This document shows, one piece after another, positions 23,286-32,286 of a DNA stretch of 41,741 nucleotides. The notes beneath the pieces are model-generated. The model saw only the letters and a list, made by a program, of their open reading frames with translations, ran no database searches and was not told the DNA's origin. A program made the translations under genes and the position numbers. The first letter of the stretch is position 1, and every line of letters starts with the position of its first letter. Origin of the DNA: JAGNZR01 sp051652785 (GTDB taxonomy: Bacteria > Fusobacteriota > Fusobacteriia > Fusobacteriales > Fusobacteriaceae); assembly GCA_051652785.1 (NCBI GenBank), contig JBOFUX010000029.1:1-41741 (forward strand). Direction: 5' to 3'.

Positions 23286-23687
23286 TTATAATTTAATTCT
23301 ATTAATAAATTCAGCAGTTTCCTCTTCTATATAAACTGACTCAAGAAAATCTTGAATCCAAAAATATTTAGTTTCAAATTTCTTTAAAAGAGAGATAGTA
23401 CAGGCTTTAATAATTAGAGTTTCACTCCAAACAGATTCAGAAATACTTCTAAGTTCATTTTCTGTTAATTTATTGTTTTTTTCAATAATACCCTTACAAT
23501 TTTCACAGATAAAAATACTAGTTTCAAAACAAGGTTCTTCAGGAACAGGTGGAAGTTCAAAAACTTCAAGTTTTACTCCAGAGTCACCGCATAATTCACA
23601 TTTTGATTTACTTCTCCTAGCTAAATCTTTTCCAAATAAAGATACTATATTTTTTCTTTCCATATATAAATCATAACCTTTAGCCAT
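23286..23687 (-). CDS. PhnA/YjdM-like zinc-ribbon protein
   Basis: A 133-residue protein with two Cys pairs, CELC (30-33) and CENC (61-64), separated by the motif EVFELPPVPEE. They are followed by a region with SVWSETLIIKACTISLLKKF. This matches the PhnA/YjdM zinc-ribbon family, where the Cys pairs bind Zn and a W-S-x-x-x-x-V-x-x-x-x-x-x-LL segment follows. Despite the name, phosphonate breakdown is not established for most members, and no phn genes are present here. The ribosome site TTGGAGGAA precedes the ATG. It lies 16 bp downstream of the MBL-fold gene, so the two are likely co-transcribed. Confidence 0.7.
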   Translation of the reverse strand: MAKGYDLYMERKNIVSLFGKDLARRSKSKCELCGDSGVKLEVFELPPVPEEPCFETSIFICENCKGIIEKNNKLTENELRSISESVWSETLIIKACTISLLKKFETKYFWIQDFLESVYIEEETAEFINRIKL

Positions 23688-23703
23688 TACATTCCTCCAA
23701 TTT

Positions 23704-24423
23704 TTAAAAATCTAGTTTGGATAATTTTTTATTGTATAATACTATTTCTGTAGTTTTGTATCCAGTGTGTTCTTTAAGTTTTTTACAAATTTCAAATTTA
23801 TCCCAAAGGTGCATGGGAATAAGATATTTAGGTGCAAGTTGTTCTATGAAATAATCAGCTCCTACAAAAGTTCTTTTTTTTAATCTAGGATCTACTGGAA
23901 AAAAACAAATATCAATTTTTAAATTAGTATCTGCAATATTTTTTATTATTCTTTTAAATCTTTTTTCCATAGCAATTTTCTCTTCTTCAGTATCTTCTTG
24001 TCCCCAATCCCACCAATTTAAGTCTCCTGCATGAAATATATTAATTCCATGTAAATTAATTAAATAGGAAACTCCTGCATCAGTAGAACCAAATGATCTG
24101 ATTTCAATATTCTCTAAAATTAATTCGTTATTTGAAAATAGAGAATGATAGTTATCATTTTTTTTTGTAAGCTTTATATCATGACTTAAAATGTAGTTAA
24201 TATTATTAAATTGATTTTCAAAATCGAAAATAGATTGATGATAATGATCAGAGTGAGAATGTGATGAGAATATGTATTTATGTTTAGAATTTTTAAAAAT
24301 TTCAGTAATATATTCTTTACTTTCTAAAGAATCATTGTAAAAATCAAAAAGAACAGTAGAGTCCATTATTTTAATAATAAAGCAACTATGATGTATATAG
24401 TGTATTTCTAATTCATTTAACAT
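23704..24423 (-). CDS. MBL-fold metallohydrolase (UlaG-like)
   Basis: A 239-residue metallo-beta-lactamase-fold enzyme. The metal motif is SHSHSDH, with His55, His57, Asp59 and His60; HAGDLNWWDW and the later PMHLWD provide the other ligands. The N-terminal IHYIHHSCFIIK is typical of the UlaG/YtkL-like subgroup, whose best-known member is L-ascorbate-6-phosphate lactonase. No ascorbate genes are nearby, so the substrate is unknown. AAGGAG precedes the start. A TATAAT-like -10 on the minus strand lies at 24457-24462 in the divergent gap shared with the racemase gene, but no good -35 accompanies it. Confidence 0.83.
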   Translation of the reverse strand: MLNELEIHYIHHSCFIIKIMDSTVLFDFYNDSLESKEYITEIFKNSKHKYIFSSHSHSDHYHQSIFDFENQFNNINYILSHDIKLTKKNDNYHSLFSNNELILENIEIRSFGSTDAGVSYLINLHGINIFHAGDLNWWDWGQEDTEEEKIAMEKRFKRIIKNIADTNLKIDICFFPVDPRLKKRTFVGADYFIEQLAPKYLIPMHLWDKFEICKKLKEHTGYKTTEIVLYNKKLSKLDF

Positions 24424-24529
24424 GGGAACTCCTTATAAAATATAATTGATATATTTATTATACTCTATTTTTATAAAAAAAAATATGTTAAACTGATATT
24501 AATGATTTATTTTAGGAGAGAATATTAAT

Positions 24530-25585
24530 ATGAAAGATTATAGTACTAAAATTTATATAAATAAAAAAAATTTAATTGATAATATTAAATTTTTAGAAAA
24601 ATTAAGCAGAAAAAAAATGTTGCCTGTATTGAAAGCAAATGCTTATGGACATGATATAAAATTAATAGTTAAAATTCTCTATAAAAATAATTATAAAGAT
24701 TATGTTGTAGCGAGAGAAAGTGAAGCAAAAGAAATAATAAAAGCAATAAATAAAGATGATATAAAAATTTTAATTTTAGATACAGTGGAAAATTTAGAGG
24801 TTATAAAAAAAAATCCTAGTTACATTCTTTCTATAAACACTTTTCAAGAGTTAGTAAGAGCACTAGAGTTTGGAATTTCTTCGCTTAAAATGAAAATAAA
24901 AATAGATTTTAATTTTGGAGTAAATGGGCTATTGAAAGATGAGATGTCTCAATTAAAAAATTTTATAGTAAAAAATAATCTTAATTTTAATGGAATTTAT
25001 GCTCATCTTTTTTCTATTGATTATGAAGAGGGGATAAAAGTAATAGAAGAATTTGAAAGTATCATAAATTTTTTAGGAAAAGAACGTTTTCCCGTAAGAG
25101 ATATTCAAAATAGTATGGGTGTCAAATTTTTTAACTCAAAAATAGCGACTCATATTAGGGTAGGAGACTATAATTATGGTATTTGTGAAGATAAAGATCT
25201 AAAAAAAAATATAAAAAAAGTAGCTTCTATAAAATCTAAGATTTCAGCAATTAAGAATATAGAGGCTTCTAAATATATTTCTTATGAAAAAAAGGAAAAA
25301 ATTATATTTAAAAATGCAGAACAAATAATAGGAAAAATAAATTTTGGTTATGGTGATGGTTTTTTAAAAGTTAATGAGGGAACTTATGCTTTAATAAATG
25401 AGAAAGAGTATGAAATAATTCAAATAAATATGGATAATAGTTTTATAAAAATAGACAAAAATATTAATATTTATGATGAAGTTGAACTATATTATGATAT
25501 TGAGAAAATAGAAAAAGCTACTAAATTAAAAATTACAGAATTAATATCAATCATAAACGAAAGAATACAGAGAAAAGAAATTTAA
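24530..25585 (+). CDS. alr: Alanine racemase-like PLP enzyme
   Basis: A 351-residue fold-type III PLP enzyme. The PLP lysine is Lys35 in PVLKANAYGHD, the catalytic tyrosine is Tyr274 in NFGYGDGF, and Arg210 in HIRVGDYNYG matches the arginine that contacts the pyridine nitrogen. The usual KxDTGMxRxG segment is degenerate (KIDFNFGVNGL). The carbamylated Lys equivalent (Lys124) is present, but the Arg equivalent to Geobacillus Arg136 is Val131. It probably supplies D-alanine for peptidoglycan, but altered activity is possible. TAGGAGAG precedes the start; the GHL10 gene follows after 18 bp, suggesting a cell-wall unit. Confidence 0.85.
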   Translation: MKDYSTKIYINKKNLIDNIKFLEKLSRKKMLPVLKANAYGHDIKLIVKILYKNNYKDYVVARESEAKEIIKAINKDDIKILILDTVENLEVIKKNPSYILSINTFQELVRALEFGISSLKMKIKIDFNFGVNGLLKDEMSQLKNFIVKNNLNFNGIYAHLFSIDYEEGIKVIEEFESIINFLGKERFPVRDIQNSMGVKFFNSKIATHIRVGDYNYGICEDKDLKKNIKKVASIKSKISAIKNIEASKYISYEKKEKIIFKNAEQIIGKINFGYGDGFLKVNEGTYALINEKEYEIIQINMDNSFIKIDKNINIYDEVELYYDIEKIEKATKLKITELISIINERIQRKEI

Positions 25586-25603
25586 AGATATAGGAGATAA
25601 AAT

Positions 25604-27427
25604 ATGTTGAAATTTGAAGTAAATAAAGGGATAATATTTATTTTAATAGTGATATTTTTTACTAATACAAAAGCTTCACAAGAAAAAACACTCTATGAAT
25701 TTAATTCATTAAATAAAAGTGGAAATGTTGTTTACTCAAAGGATAAAATTACTAAAAATGCCTTAGTAGATGGAGAGGTAGTTATGCTTCCTTTAGATTA
25801 TAAAGAACCAAAAGAGATGTTTAGATCAACTTGGGTGGCTACCATCCAAAATTTACATTATCCAAAATTAAAAGATTCAAAAGACAGAAAAAAAGGGATT
25901 AGAAACAGTGTAAAAGAATTAAAAGAAGATTGGTTAGAAATATTAGATGTACATGAAAAACTAAATTTTAATGCAGTTATATTTCAAGTAAGTCCAACTT
26001 TAGATGCTATTTATAAATCTAAAAATAGACCTTGGGGAGAAATGATAAGTGGCAAGCAAGGAATTTCACCTATTTGGGCTGAGGACTTTGATTTAGTTAC
26101 TTGGATGATAGATGAAACTCATAAAAAAGGAATGGAATTTCATGCTTGGTTTAATCCTTATAGAGTTACACATATTTCAAGTTTAAAAACGACTAAGGAA
26201 AAAGAAATTGCAAAATTAAGTAAAGATAATTTTGCAAGAAAAAATCCAGACTTAGTATATATATTTGATAATAAACTTTATTTAGATCCTGGATATGATA
26301 AAGTAATAAAACATATAACTGATACAGTGAGTGAATTTTTAGAAAAATATGATGTAGATGCAATTCATTTTGATGACTATTTCTATCCTTATAAAGTAAC
26401 GAGAGATAATAAAACATTGTATTTTGGAGATAAATTTGAAGATAGAAAAACATTTAAAAATAATACTAGAGGCTTTAAATTTATAAAAAATATAGATTCT
26501 AAAGGAGAGTTTGAAAAATATAATATTGAAGTAAAAAAATGGAGAAGTAATAATAATGATAGAATGATTTTAGCAGTGAAAAATACCATTGATAATTATA
26601 ATAAAAAATATAGTCGCTCAGTTCAATGGGGAATAAGTCCATTTGGGATATGGGAACATAAAGAAGATGATAAAGCGGGGAGCAATACTCCTATAACATC
26701 AACATCTTCTAAAAGAGATATTTATGCAGATACAAGAAAATGGGTGCAAAAAGAACAAATAGATTACATAATTCCACAAATATATTGGGAATTTACTCAA
26801 AAAGCAGCACCTTATGGAGAAATAACTCAATGGTGGACAAAACAAATGAAAAACAAAAAAACTCAACTTTATATAGGGCACAGTAGTTATAAACATGAAA
26901 ATGCTTCTAAAATTAAAGCCTGGAGAAACTATGAGGAAATTCCCAATCAAATAAAGTTTAATAGTAGGTTTAAAGAGATAAAAGGAAGTGTATTTTTTGG
27001 ATATTCTAATATAGTGTATAGTAAAAAAGAAGATAATTTAGGAATTATTACAATTAATAGACATATAAAAGAACTTAAAGAAAAATATTTAAAAAATAAA
27101 GTTTTGATTCCTCCAAAATCATGGTTGGATAAAAAAATAACTGAAAATCCGAGCAATATAAAAGCTAGACAACTAAAAAATAAAATTGAGATAACTTTTA
27201 GAGATAAATTAGAAAATGATAGTAGGTTTTATGTTATATATGGGGATAACAAACAAAAAATTGATACTAAAAATAACAGAAATATAATAAAAGTTGTAGG
27301 AAGAAATAAAAATTCTCTTCAGCAAAAGATAATACTTGAATTAAGTGATCTAAAAAATAAAAAATATTTAGGTATTTCTATTAAAGATAGGGCTGGAGTA
27401 GAATCTGAATTAATAGAGATAAAATAA
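25604..27427 (+). CDS. Secreted glycoside-hydrolase-like protein (GHL10/DUF187, YddW type)
   Basis: A 607-residue exported protein: Lys-rich start, hydrophobic stretch at about 9-22 and likely cleavage after TKASQ; no lipobox Cys. The GHL10 domain begins about residue 67 with MFRSTWVATIQNLHYP, followed by FHAWFNPYR and VDAIHFDDYFYPY, whose acidic residues are candidate catalytic ones. QWGISPFGIW and DYIIPQIYW come later. The last 100 or so residues form a beta-rich domain. Family members (E. coli YddW, related proteins) are thought to act on peptidoglycan, probably at denuded glycan or lactyl groups. Downstream of the racemase gene by 18 bp, which supports a wall role. Confidence 0.85.
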   Translation: MLKFEVNKGIIFILIVIFFTNTKASQEKTLYEFNSLNKSGNVVYSKDKITKNALVDGEVVMLPLDYKEPKEMFRSTWVATIQNLHYPKLKDSKDRKKGIRNSVKELKEDWLEILDVHEKLNFNAVIFQVSPTLDAIYKSKNRPWGEMISGKQGISPIWAEDFDLVTWMIDETHKKGMEFHAWFNPYRVTHISSLKTTKEKEIAKLSKDNFARKNPDLVYIFDNKLYLDPGYDKVIKHITDTVSEFLEKYDVDAIHFDDYFYPYKVTRDNKTLYFGDKFEDRKTFKNNTRGFKFIKNIDSKGEFEKYNIEVKKWRSNNNDRMILAVKNTIDNYNKKYSRSVQWGISPFGIWEHKEDDKAGSNTPITSTSSKRDIYADTRKWVQKEQIDYIIPQIYWEFTQKAAPYGEITQWWTKQMKNKKTQLYIGHSSYKHENASKIKAWRNYEEIPNQIKFNSRFKEIKGSVFFGYSNIVYSKKEDNLGIITINRHIKELKEKYLKNKVLIPPKSWLDKKITENPSNIKARQLKNKIEITFRDKLENDSRFYVIYGDNKQKIDTKNNRNIIKVVGRNKNSLQQKIILELSDLKNKKYLGISIKDRAGVESELIEIK

Positions 27428-27448
27428 AATAAGAAATAGGGGGGAAAA

Positions 27449-28243
27449 ATGAATATTGATTTTATAACATTTATAAGTTTAGCAGTAGCGTGTTTTTTTG
27501 CTGCTTTTGTAGATGCTGTTGCAGGAGGAGGAGGACTTATAAGTCTTCCCGCATACATGGCTGTTGGAATTCCACCTCATTTAGCCTTAGGTACTAATAA
27601 AGTCTCTGCTATGTTTTCTTCACTATCAAGTAGCTTTAAATTTTGGAAGGCAGGAAAAGTTAATATTAGTATTTTAAAAAAATTAATTCCTTTTTCTTTT
27701 TTAGGTGCTATAGTGGGAGTAAAAGTTGTTCTTATTTTAGAACAACGATACTTGTATCCCATTGCATTTATACTTTTAATATTGACTATATGCTACAGTG
27801 TTTATAATAAAAATTTAGGTGATGCTAATAATTTTTCAGGTGAAACAAAAGAAAATATACTAATTGGAATAACTATGGCTTTTTTTCTTGGTTTTTATGA
27901 TGGTTTTTTTGGTCCAGGGACAGGCTCTTTTTTAATATTTCTTTTAATTAAGATTTTTAAATTTGACTTTATTAATGCTAGTGGAAATTCTAAAATCTTA
28001 AATTTAGCAAGTAATTTAGCAAGTGTAAGTATGTTTGTTTATGCAGGAAAAGTCAACTATATTTATGCTCTATCCATGGGATTATTTATGATTATAGGAG
28101 CACAAGTGGGATCAAAATTCGCAATAATGAAAGGAAGTAAATTTATAAAATCATTCTTTTTAGTAATAACAATAATTGTAGCAATAAAAATGGCAACTCA
28201 ATTTATAGATTTTTCATTTTGGTTTGATAAAATAATAAAATAA
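27449..28243 (+). CDS. TauE/SafE-family membrane permease
   Basis: A 264-residue integral membrane protein with about eight hydrophobic helices in two similar halves. The family motifs are FVDAVAGGGGLISLPA in the first half, with LGTNKVSAMFSSLSS, and YDGFFGPGTGSFLIF in the second half with ASGNSKILNLASNLAS. Members transport sulfite, sulfoacetate, taurine-derived or other organic anions; the substrate cannot be deduced. AGGGGGG precedes the ATG. It lies in a run with the MATE gene 24 bp downstream. Confidence 0.9.
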   Translation: MNIDFITFISLAVACFFAAFVDAVAGGGGLISLPAYMAVGIPPHLALGTNKVSAMFSSLSSSFKFWKAGKVNISILKKLIPFSFLGAIVGVKVVLILEQRYLYPIAFILLILTICYSVYNKNLGDANNFSGETKENILIGITMAFFLGFYDGFFGPGTGSFLIFLLIKIFKFDFINASGNSKILNLASNLASVSMFVYAGKVNYIYALSMGLFMIIGAQVGSKFAIMKGSKFIKSFFLVITIIVAIKMATQFIDFSFWFDKIIK

Positions 28244-28267
28244 TAATAAGAGATAAGGATGGTTAAA

Positions 28268-29602
28268 ATGGAATTAAATACAAGAAAAGTAGGATTGTTT
28301 ACACTGGCGATTCCTATCCTTTTAGAGTTACTACTTATGACAGTTGTGGGAAATGTAGATATTATAATGGTTTCTAAGTACAGTGATAAAGCTGTTGGAG
28401 TATTAGGTGGTATGAGCCAAGTAATGTATACTCAAAATATACTTTTTAGTTTTATATCAATAGGAACAGGAATTTTAATATCTCAATATATCGGTGCTAA
28501 AAATAAAAATAAAATTCAAGAAGTTATTGCAGTTTCTTTAGTATTAAATACAATATTTGGATTAGTTTTGGGCATAATTTACTGGGCTGGAAGTGAATTT
28601 ATTTTAACTAAAATAAAATTTACACCAGATTTAATTAGTATTGGATTAAATTATTTTAAGATAGTTGGAGGTATTTGCATATTTCAAGCTATTACTCTTA
28701 CAGCAACATCAGCTTTAAGAAGCCATGGTTATACGAAAGAAACATTGTATATAAATATAATTATTAATTTAATTAATGTTTTAGGAAATGGAATGTTTAT
28801 TTTTGGTTGGTTAGGTGCACCTATTTTAGGAGTGACAGGAGTAGGTATTGCAACTGTTTTTTCAAGAGGTATAGGAATGATTTTAGCACTTATTATTCTT
28901 TTAAAATTTTGTGATTTTAAAATTAATACTCGTTATTTAATTCCATTCCCTAAAGATGTATTAAGACATATTGCAAAAATTGGTATTCCCAGTGGAATGG
29001 AGCATTTAAGTTGGAGTGTAGTTCAAATAATTATTCTAGCTATGGTAAATACAATGGGAACAGCAACTATAGCAGCTAGAACATATTTAAATTTAATAGC
29101 TTCTTTTATGATGATGTTTTCCATAGCTTTAGGTCAGGGAACAGCAATAGTTACAGGAAGATTAATAGGGGAAAAAAAGATTGAAGAAGCATATCATCAA
29201 TGTTTAAAAAGTGTAAAATTATCTCTTGGAGTAGCATTTATTATATCAATTTCTGTATTTATTTTTAAAAGTACTATTATGGAGTTTTTCACAAAAGACC
29301 CAGAAATTATATCTATTGGAAAGAAAGTCTTTTGGACATTTATTATCATAGAAACAGGAAGGACTTTTAATATAATTATAATAAATTCTCTTCATGCAGC
29401 GGGAGATGTTAAATTTCCAATGTTTGCAGGAATTGTGTGTATGTTTGGAGTGGCTGTTACAATGTCCTGGTTTTTAGGAGTAAAGTTAGAATTAGCACTG
29501 ATTGGAATATGGCTTGCAAATTCTATGGATGAATGGATTAGGGCTATTGTAATGTTAAAAAGATGGAAAAGTAGGAAGTGGGAAAAAAAAGGATTTATTT
29601 AA
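28268..29602 (+). CDS. MATE-family multidrug/sodium antiporter
   Basis: A 445-residue transporter with 12 predicted membrane helices in two MATE halves: first from about 12 to 210, second from about 235 to 435. Typical segments are PILLELLLMTVVGNVDIIMVSKYSD, GTGILISQYIGAKNK and, in the second half, GIPSGMEHLSWSVVQIIILAMVNTMG and GQGTAIVTGRLIGEKK. It is likely to expel cationic compounds in exchange for Na+ or H+. The start is ATG 28268, with AAGGATGG at 28255-28262 as the ribosome site; ATG 28259 lies inside that site. A terminator follows directly. Confidence 0.9.
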   Translation: MELNTRKVGLFTLAIPILLELLLMTVVGNVDIIMVSKYSDKAVGVLGGMSQVMYTQNILFSFISIGTGILISQYIGAKNKNKIQEVIAVSLVLNTIFGLVLGIIYWAGSEFILTKIKFTPDLISIGLNYFKIVGGICIFQAITLTATSALRSHGYTKETLYINIIINLINVLGNGMFIFGWLGAPILGVTGVGIATVFSRGIGMILALIILLKFCDFKINTRYLIPFPKDVLRHIAKIGIPSGMEHLSWSVVQIIILAMVNTMGTATIAARTYLNLIASFMMMFSIALGQGTAIVTGRLIGEKKIEEAYHQCLKSVKLSLGVAFIISISVFIFKSTIMEFFTKDPEIISIGKKVFWTFIIIETGRTFNIIIINSLHAAGDVKFPMFAGIVCMFGVAVTMSWFLGVKLELALIGIWLANSMDEWIRAIVMLKRWKSRKWEKKGFI

Positions 29603-29607
29603 AAAAG

Positions 29608-29649
29608 AAAATTCCAAATTGATTTATGTCTTTATCAATTTGGAATTTT
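29608..29649. terminator. Convergent terminator between the MATE gene and oppA
   Basis: Arms at 29608-29623 and 29634-29649 are exact complements over 16 bases with a 10-base loop; Ts follow on the plus strand and As precede it, so it works both ways. It sits between two convergent genes 55 bp apart. Confidence 0.87.
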
Positions 29650-29657
29650 TTTATTAT

Positions 29658-31283
29658 TTAATCTTCCATATAGGCATTTTTAAAACTAACATCACCTAAA
29701 GGTGATTTTACCCATCCTTTAGCCTTGGGATTTGAATATACTATATTAGTGTAATAGTATAATGGAATAATTGGCATTTCATCCATTAAAATATCTTCTG
29801 CTTGATGCAATAATGTTGTTCTATTTTCTGGATTTTGCTCTTTTTGAGCTTCTTTGATGAGTTTATCATAATCTAAATTTGAAAACCCTGCATCATTATT
29901 TCCACTGCTAGTTACCCATAAATCTAAAAAAGTCATAGGATCATTATAGTCTGCAATCCAACCATGTCTAGCAATTTCATAATTTTTCTCATTTCTTGAA
30001 GTTTGAAAAACTGCCCATTCCTCATTTTTAAGTTCAATATTTAAACCTAAGTTCTTTTTCCACATATCTTGAATAGCTTGAGCAATAATACTATGTGAAT
30101 CATTTGTATTGTATGTAAATTTTATGATAGGTAAAGAAGACGGATCAGAATAACCTGCTTCTGCTAAAAGTTTTTGAGCTTCATCTATCTGTGGTGAGTC
30201 AGAAAAATATGACTTTGTTGAAAACTCTTTTTCATCAGTGGTAATAATACCTTTAGGAACAAAGCTAAGAGCAGGGAGTTGTCCCCCTTTAGTAACTTTT
30301 TCAACTAAAGTTTTTCTATCAATAGCAAGAGACAAAGCTTTCCTAACTCTTTTATCTCCTAAAAATTTTGCAACCTCAGGAGAGGTATTACCAGTAATAT
30401 TAAAAGCATAAAAATATGTTCCAAGATAGGGATATTGTTTAGCAACTCCACTATTTAGTAATGTTTCAATTTCACTTATTGGAGGATTTTCTCCTATATC
30501 AAATTCACCAGTTTGGAAAGCTCCAAGAGAAGTTTTTTCATCAACAATTTGATCAAATCTTAATTCCTCAAGCTTAACATTAGCTGAATCCCAATAGTTT
30601 TCATTTTTCATAAAAACTATGTTTTCTTTAGGTGACCATGATTTAATTTTAAATGGTCCATTTCCAATATATGTTTCTACTTTTGTAGCCCAAGCAGAAT
30701 CCTTCTCAACAATATCTTCCCTAAGGGGAAAATAAGCAGGGAAAGCAGCTAAAGAAAGAAAGTAAGGAGTTGCTTGCTCTAAAGTAAGCTCAATAGTATA
30801 ATCATCTATTATTTTTATTCCTAAATCTTCAATTTTAGAAGTGCCATTATAAAAACTTTCACTATTTTTAATATAAAAAAGTTGATACACATATTCCATA
30901 GCAGTTTCTGGTTTTAGACCTCTTATCCAAGAATACATGAAATCATGAGCTGTTACAGGCTTACCATCTGACCATTTTGCATTTTTTCTAAGAAAAAAAG
31001 TATAGACAGTACCATCATCAGAAATATTTACAGATTCTGCAGCGGCAGGTATAGTTTTAGAATCATTATCTATATAAAATAATCCTTCAAAAGCATTGCC
31101 AATAACAATACTACCGTCAACTGAGGAATTCAAATGTGGATCTAAAGTTTTAGGGTCTGCTCCTAGATTATAGGACATTTTCTGTACAGTTTTAATTAAT
31201 CCTACTTCTTTTTTCTCTCCACAACTAGCTAAAATAAATATTATTGACAACAAGAAAAAAATAAAATTTAAAGATTTTTTCAT
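29658..31283 (-). CDS. oppA: Oligopeptide ABC transporter substrate-binding lipoprotein
   Basis: A 541-residue SBP_bac_5 family lipoprotein. The signal peptide MKKSLNFIFFLLSIIFILASC ends in a lipobox with Cys21. The mature part has typical OppA segments: AEPRTLDP-like GADPKTLDPHLNSSVDGS, the helix WSDGKPVTAHDFMYSWIRGL and IALSLAIDR-like RKALSLAIDRKTLVEKV. It captures peptides outside the membrane and hands them to OppBC. The ATG at 31283 follows AAGGGGGAAG; an in-frame extension to 31331 would destroy the signal peptide and is rejected. It is the last gene of the opp unit, 28 bp after oppF, where oppA is more often first. Confidence 0.94.
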   Translation of the reverse strand: MKKSLNFIFFLLSIIFILASCGEKKEVGLIKTVQKMSYNLGADPKTLDPHLNSSVDGSIVIGNAFEGLFYIDNDSKTIPAAAESVNISDDGTVYTFFLRKNAKWSDGKPVTAHDFMYSWIRGLKPETAMEYVYQLFYIKNSESFYNGTSKIEDLGIKIIDDYTIELTLEQATPYFLSLAAFPAYFPLREDIVEKDSAWATKVETYIGNGPFKIKSWSPKENIVFMKNENYWDSANVKLEELRFDQIVDEKTSLGAFQTGEFDIGENPPISEIETLLNSGVAKQYPYLGTYFYAFNITGNTSPEVAKFLGDKRVRKALSLAIDRKTLVEKVTKGGQLPALSFVPKGIITTDEKEFSTKSYFSDSPQIDEAQKLLAEAGYSDPSSLPIIKFTYNTNDSHSIIAQAIQDMWKKNLGLNIELKNEEWAVFQTSRNEKNYEIARHGWIADYNDPMTFLDLWVTSSGNNDAGFSNLDYDKLIKEAQKEQNPENRTTLLHQAEDILMDEMPIIPLYYYTNIVYSNPKAKGWVKSPLGDVSFKNAYMED

Positions 31284-31311
31284 AGATACTTCCCCCTTAA
31301 AATAAATTTTA

Positions 31312-32286
31312 TTAATATAAATGACATGCAACTTTATGATTATTTTTTACTTCTTTTAAAATTGGTTCTTCATATTTACAGATTTCCTTAGCATATTTAC
31401 ATCTAGATTTAAATCTACAACCTGGAGCTGGATTTATTGGAGTTGGGATATCTCCTTCTAAAATAATTTGTTCTTTTTGCTCAGTTAAATCAGGATCAGG
31501 TATGGGAATCGCTGAAAGTAGAGCTTTAGTATATGGATGATAAGGCGTTTCATAAATACAATCACTGGTAGAAAGTTCAACTAGTTTTCCTAAATACATA
31601 ATACCAACTCTATCTGAAATATGCTTTACCATGGATAAATCATGAGCAATGAAGAGATAAGTTAAGCCTAATTTCTTTTGTAAATCTTCTAACATGTTAA
31701 CAATTTGAGCTTGAATAGAGACATCTAAAGCTGAAATAGGTTCATCACAAATAATAAATTCAGGATTAACAGCAAGAGCACGAGCTATTCCTATTCTTTG
31801 TCTTTGACCTCCTGAAAATTCATGAGGATACCTACTCATATGTGATGAATTTAATCCAACCATCTCTAAAATTTCTAAAACTTTTTCATTTATTAAATTA
31901 TCAGGATAAAGATTGTGAATAATCATAGGTTCACCAATAATATCACCCACTGTTTGTCTTGGATTAAGAGAAGCGTAAGGATCTTGAAAAATCATTTGAA
32001 TTTTTTTCCTATAAGGGTGCATTTGATTAAAGTTTAAATTAGTAATATCATTATTATTATATTTAATTTCACCACTAGTAGGCTCATAGAGTTTCAAAAT
32101 AGTCCTCCCAAGGGTTGTTTTTCCACAGCCAGATTCACCTACAAGACCTAAAGTTTCTCCTTTTATTATATCTAAACTAACATTGTCTACAGCTTTCAAG
32201 ACTTTCTTATTTTTTTTAAATATAGATTTTTTTGTTTCAAAATATTTACAAAGATTTTTTACTTCAATTAAAGTATTATTTTTCAT
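31312..32286 (-). CDS. oppF: Oligopeptide ABC transporter ATPase OppF
   Basis: A 324-residue cytoplasmic ATPase. Walker A is GESGCGKTT, the signature is FSGGQRQRIGIARAL, Walker B is FIICDEPISALD, and the switch His is in IAHDLS. The C-terminal oligopeptide-type extension has a Cys cluster (CRFKSRCKYAKEIC), which in the DppD/OppF group can bind an iron-sulfur cluster. The start at ATG 32286 uses GGTGAGGAG and lies 11 bp inside the end of oppD, so translation is coupled. A second in-frame start 12 bp upstream is possible but less well placed. Confidence 0.95.
   Translation of the reverse strand: MKNNTLIEVKNLCKYFETKKSIFKKNKKVLKAVDNVSLDIIKGETLGLVGESGCGKTTLGRTILKLYEPTSGEIKYNNNDITNLNFNQMHPYRKKIQMIFQDPYASLNPRQTVGDIIGEPMIIHNLYPDNLINEKVLEILEMVGLNSSHMSRYPHEFSGGQRQRIGIARALAVNPEFIICDEPISALDVSIQAQIVNMLEDLQKKLGLTYLFIAHDLSMVKHISDRVGIMYLGKLVELSTSDCIYETPYHPYTKALLSAIPIPDPDLTEQKEQIILEGDIPTPINPAPGCRFKSRCKYAKEICKYEEPILKEVKNNHKVACHLY

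Noticed and set aside
29658..31331. Longer start for oppA at 31331
   Set aside because: It would bury the lipoprotein signal peptide behind 16 extra residues and overlap the end of oppF; ATG 31283 has a perfect ribosome site.
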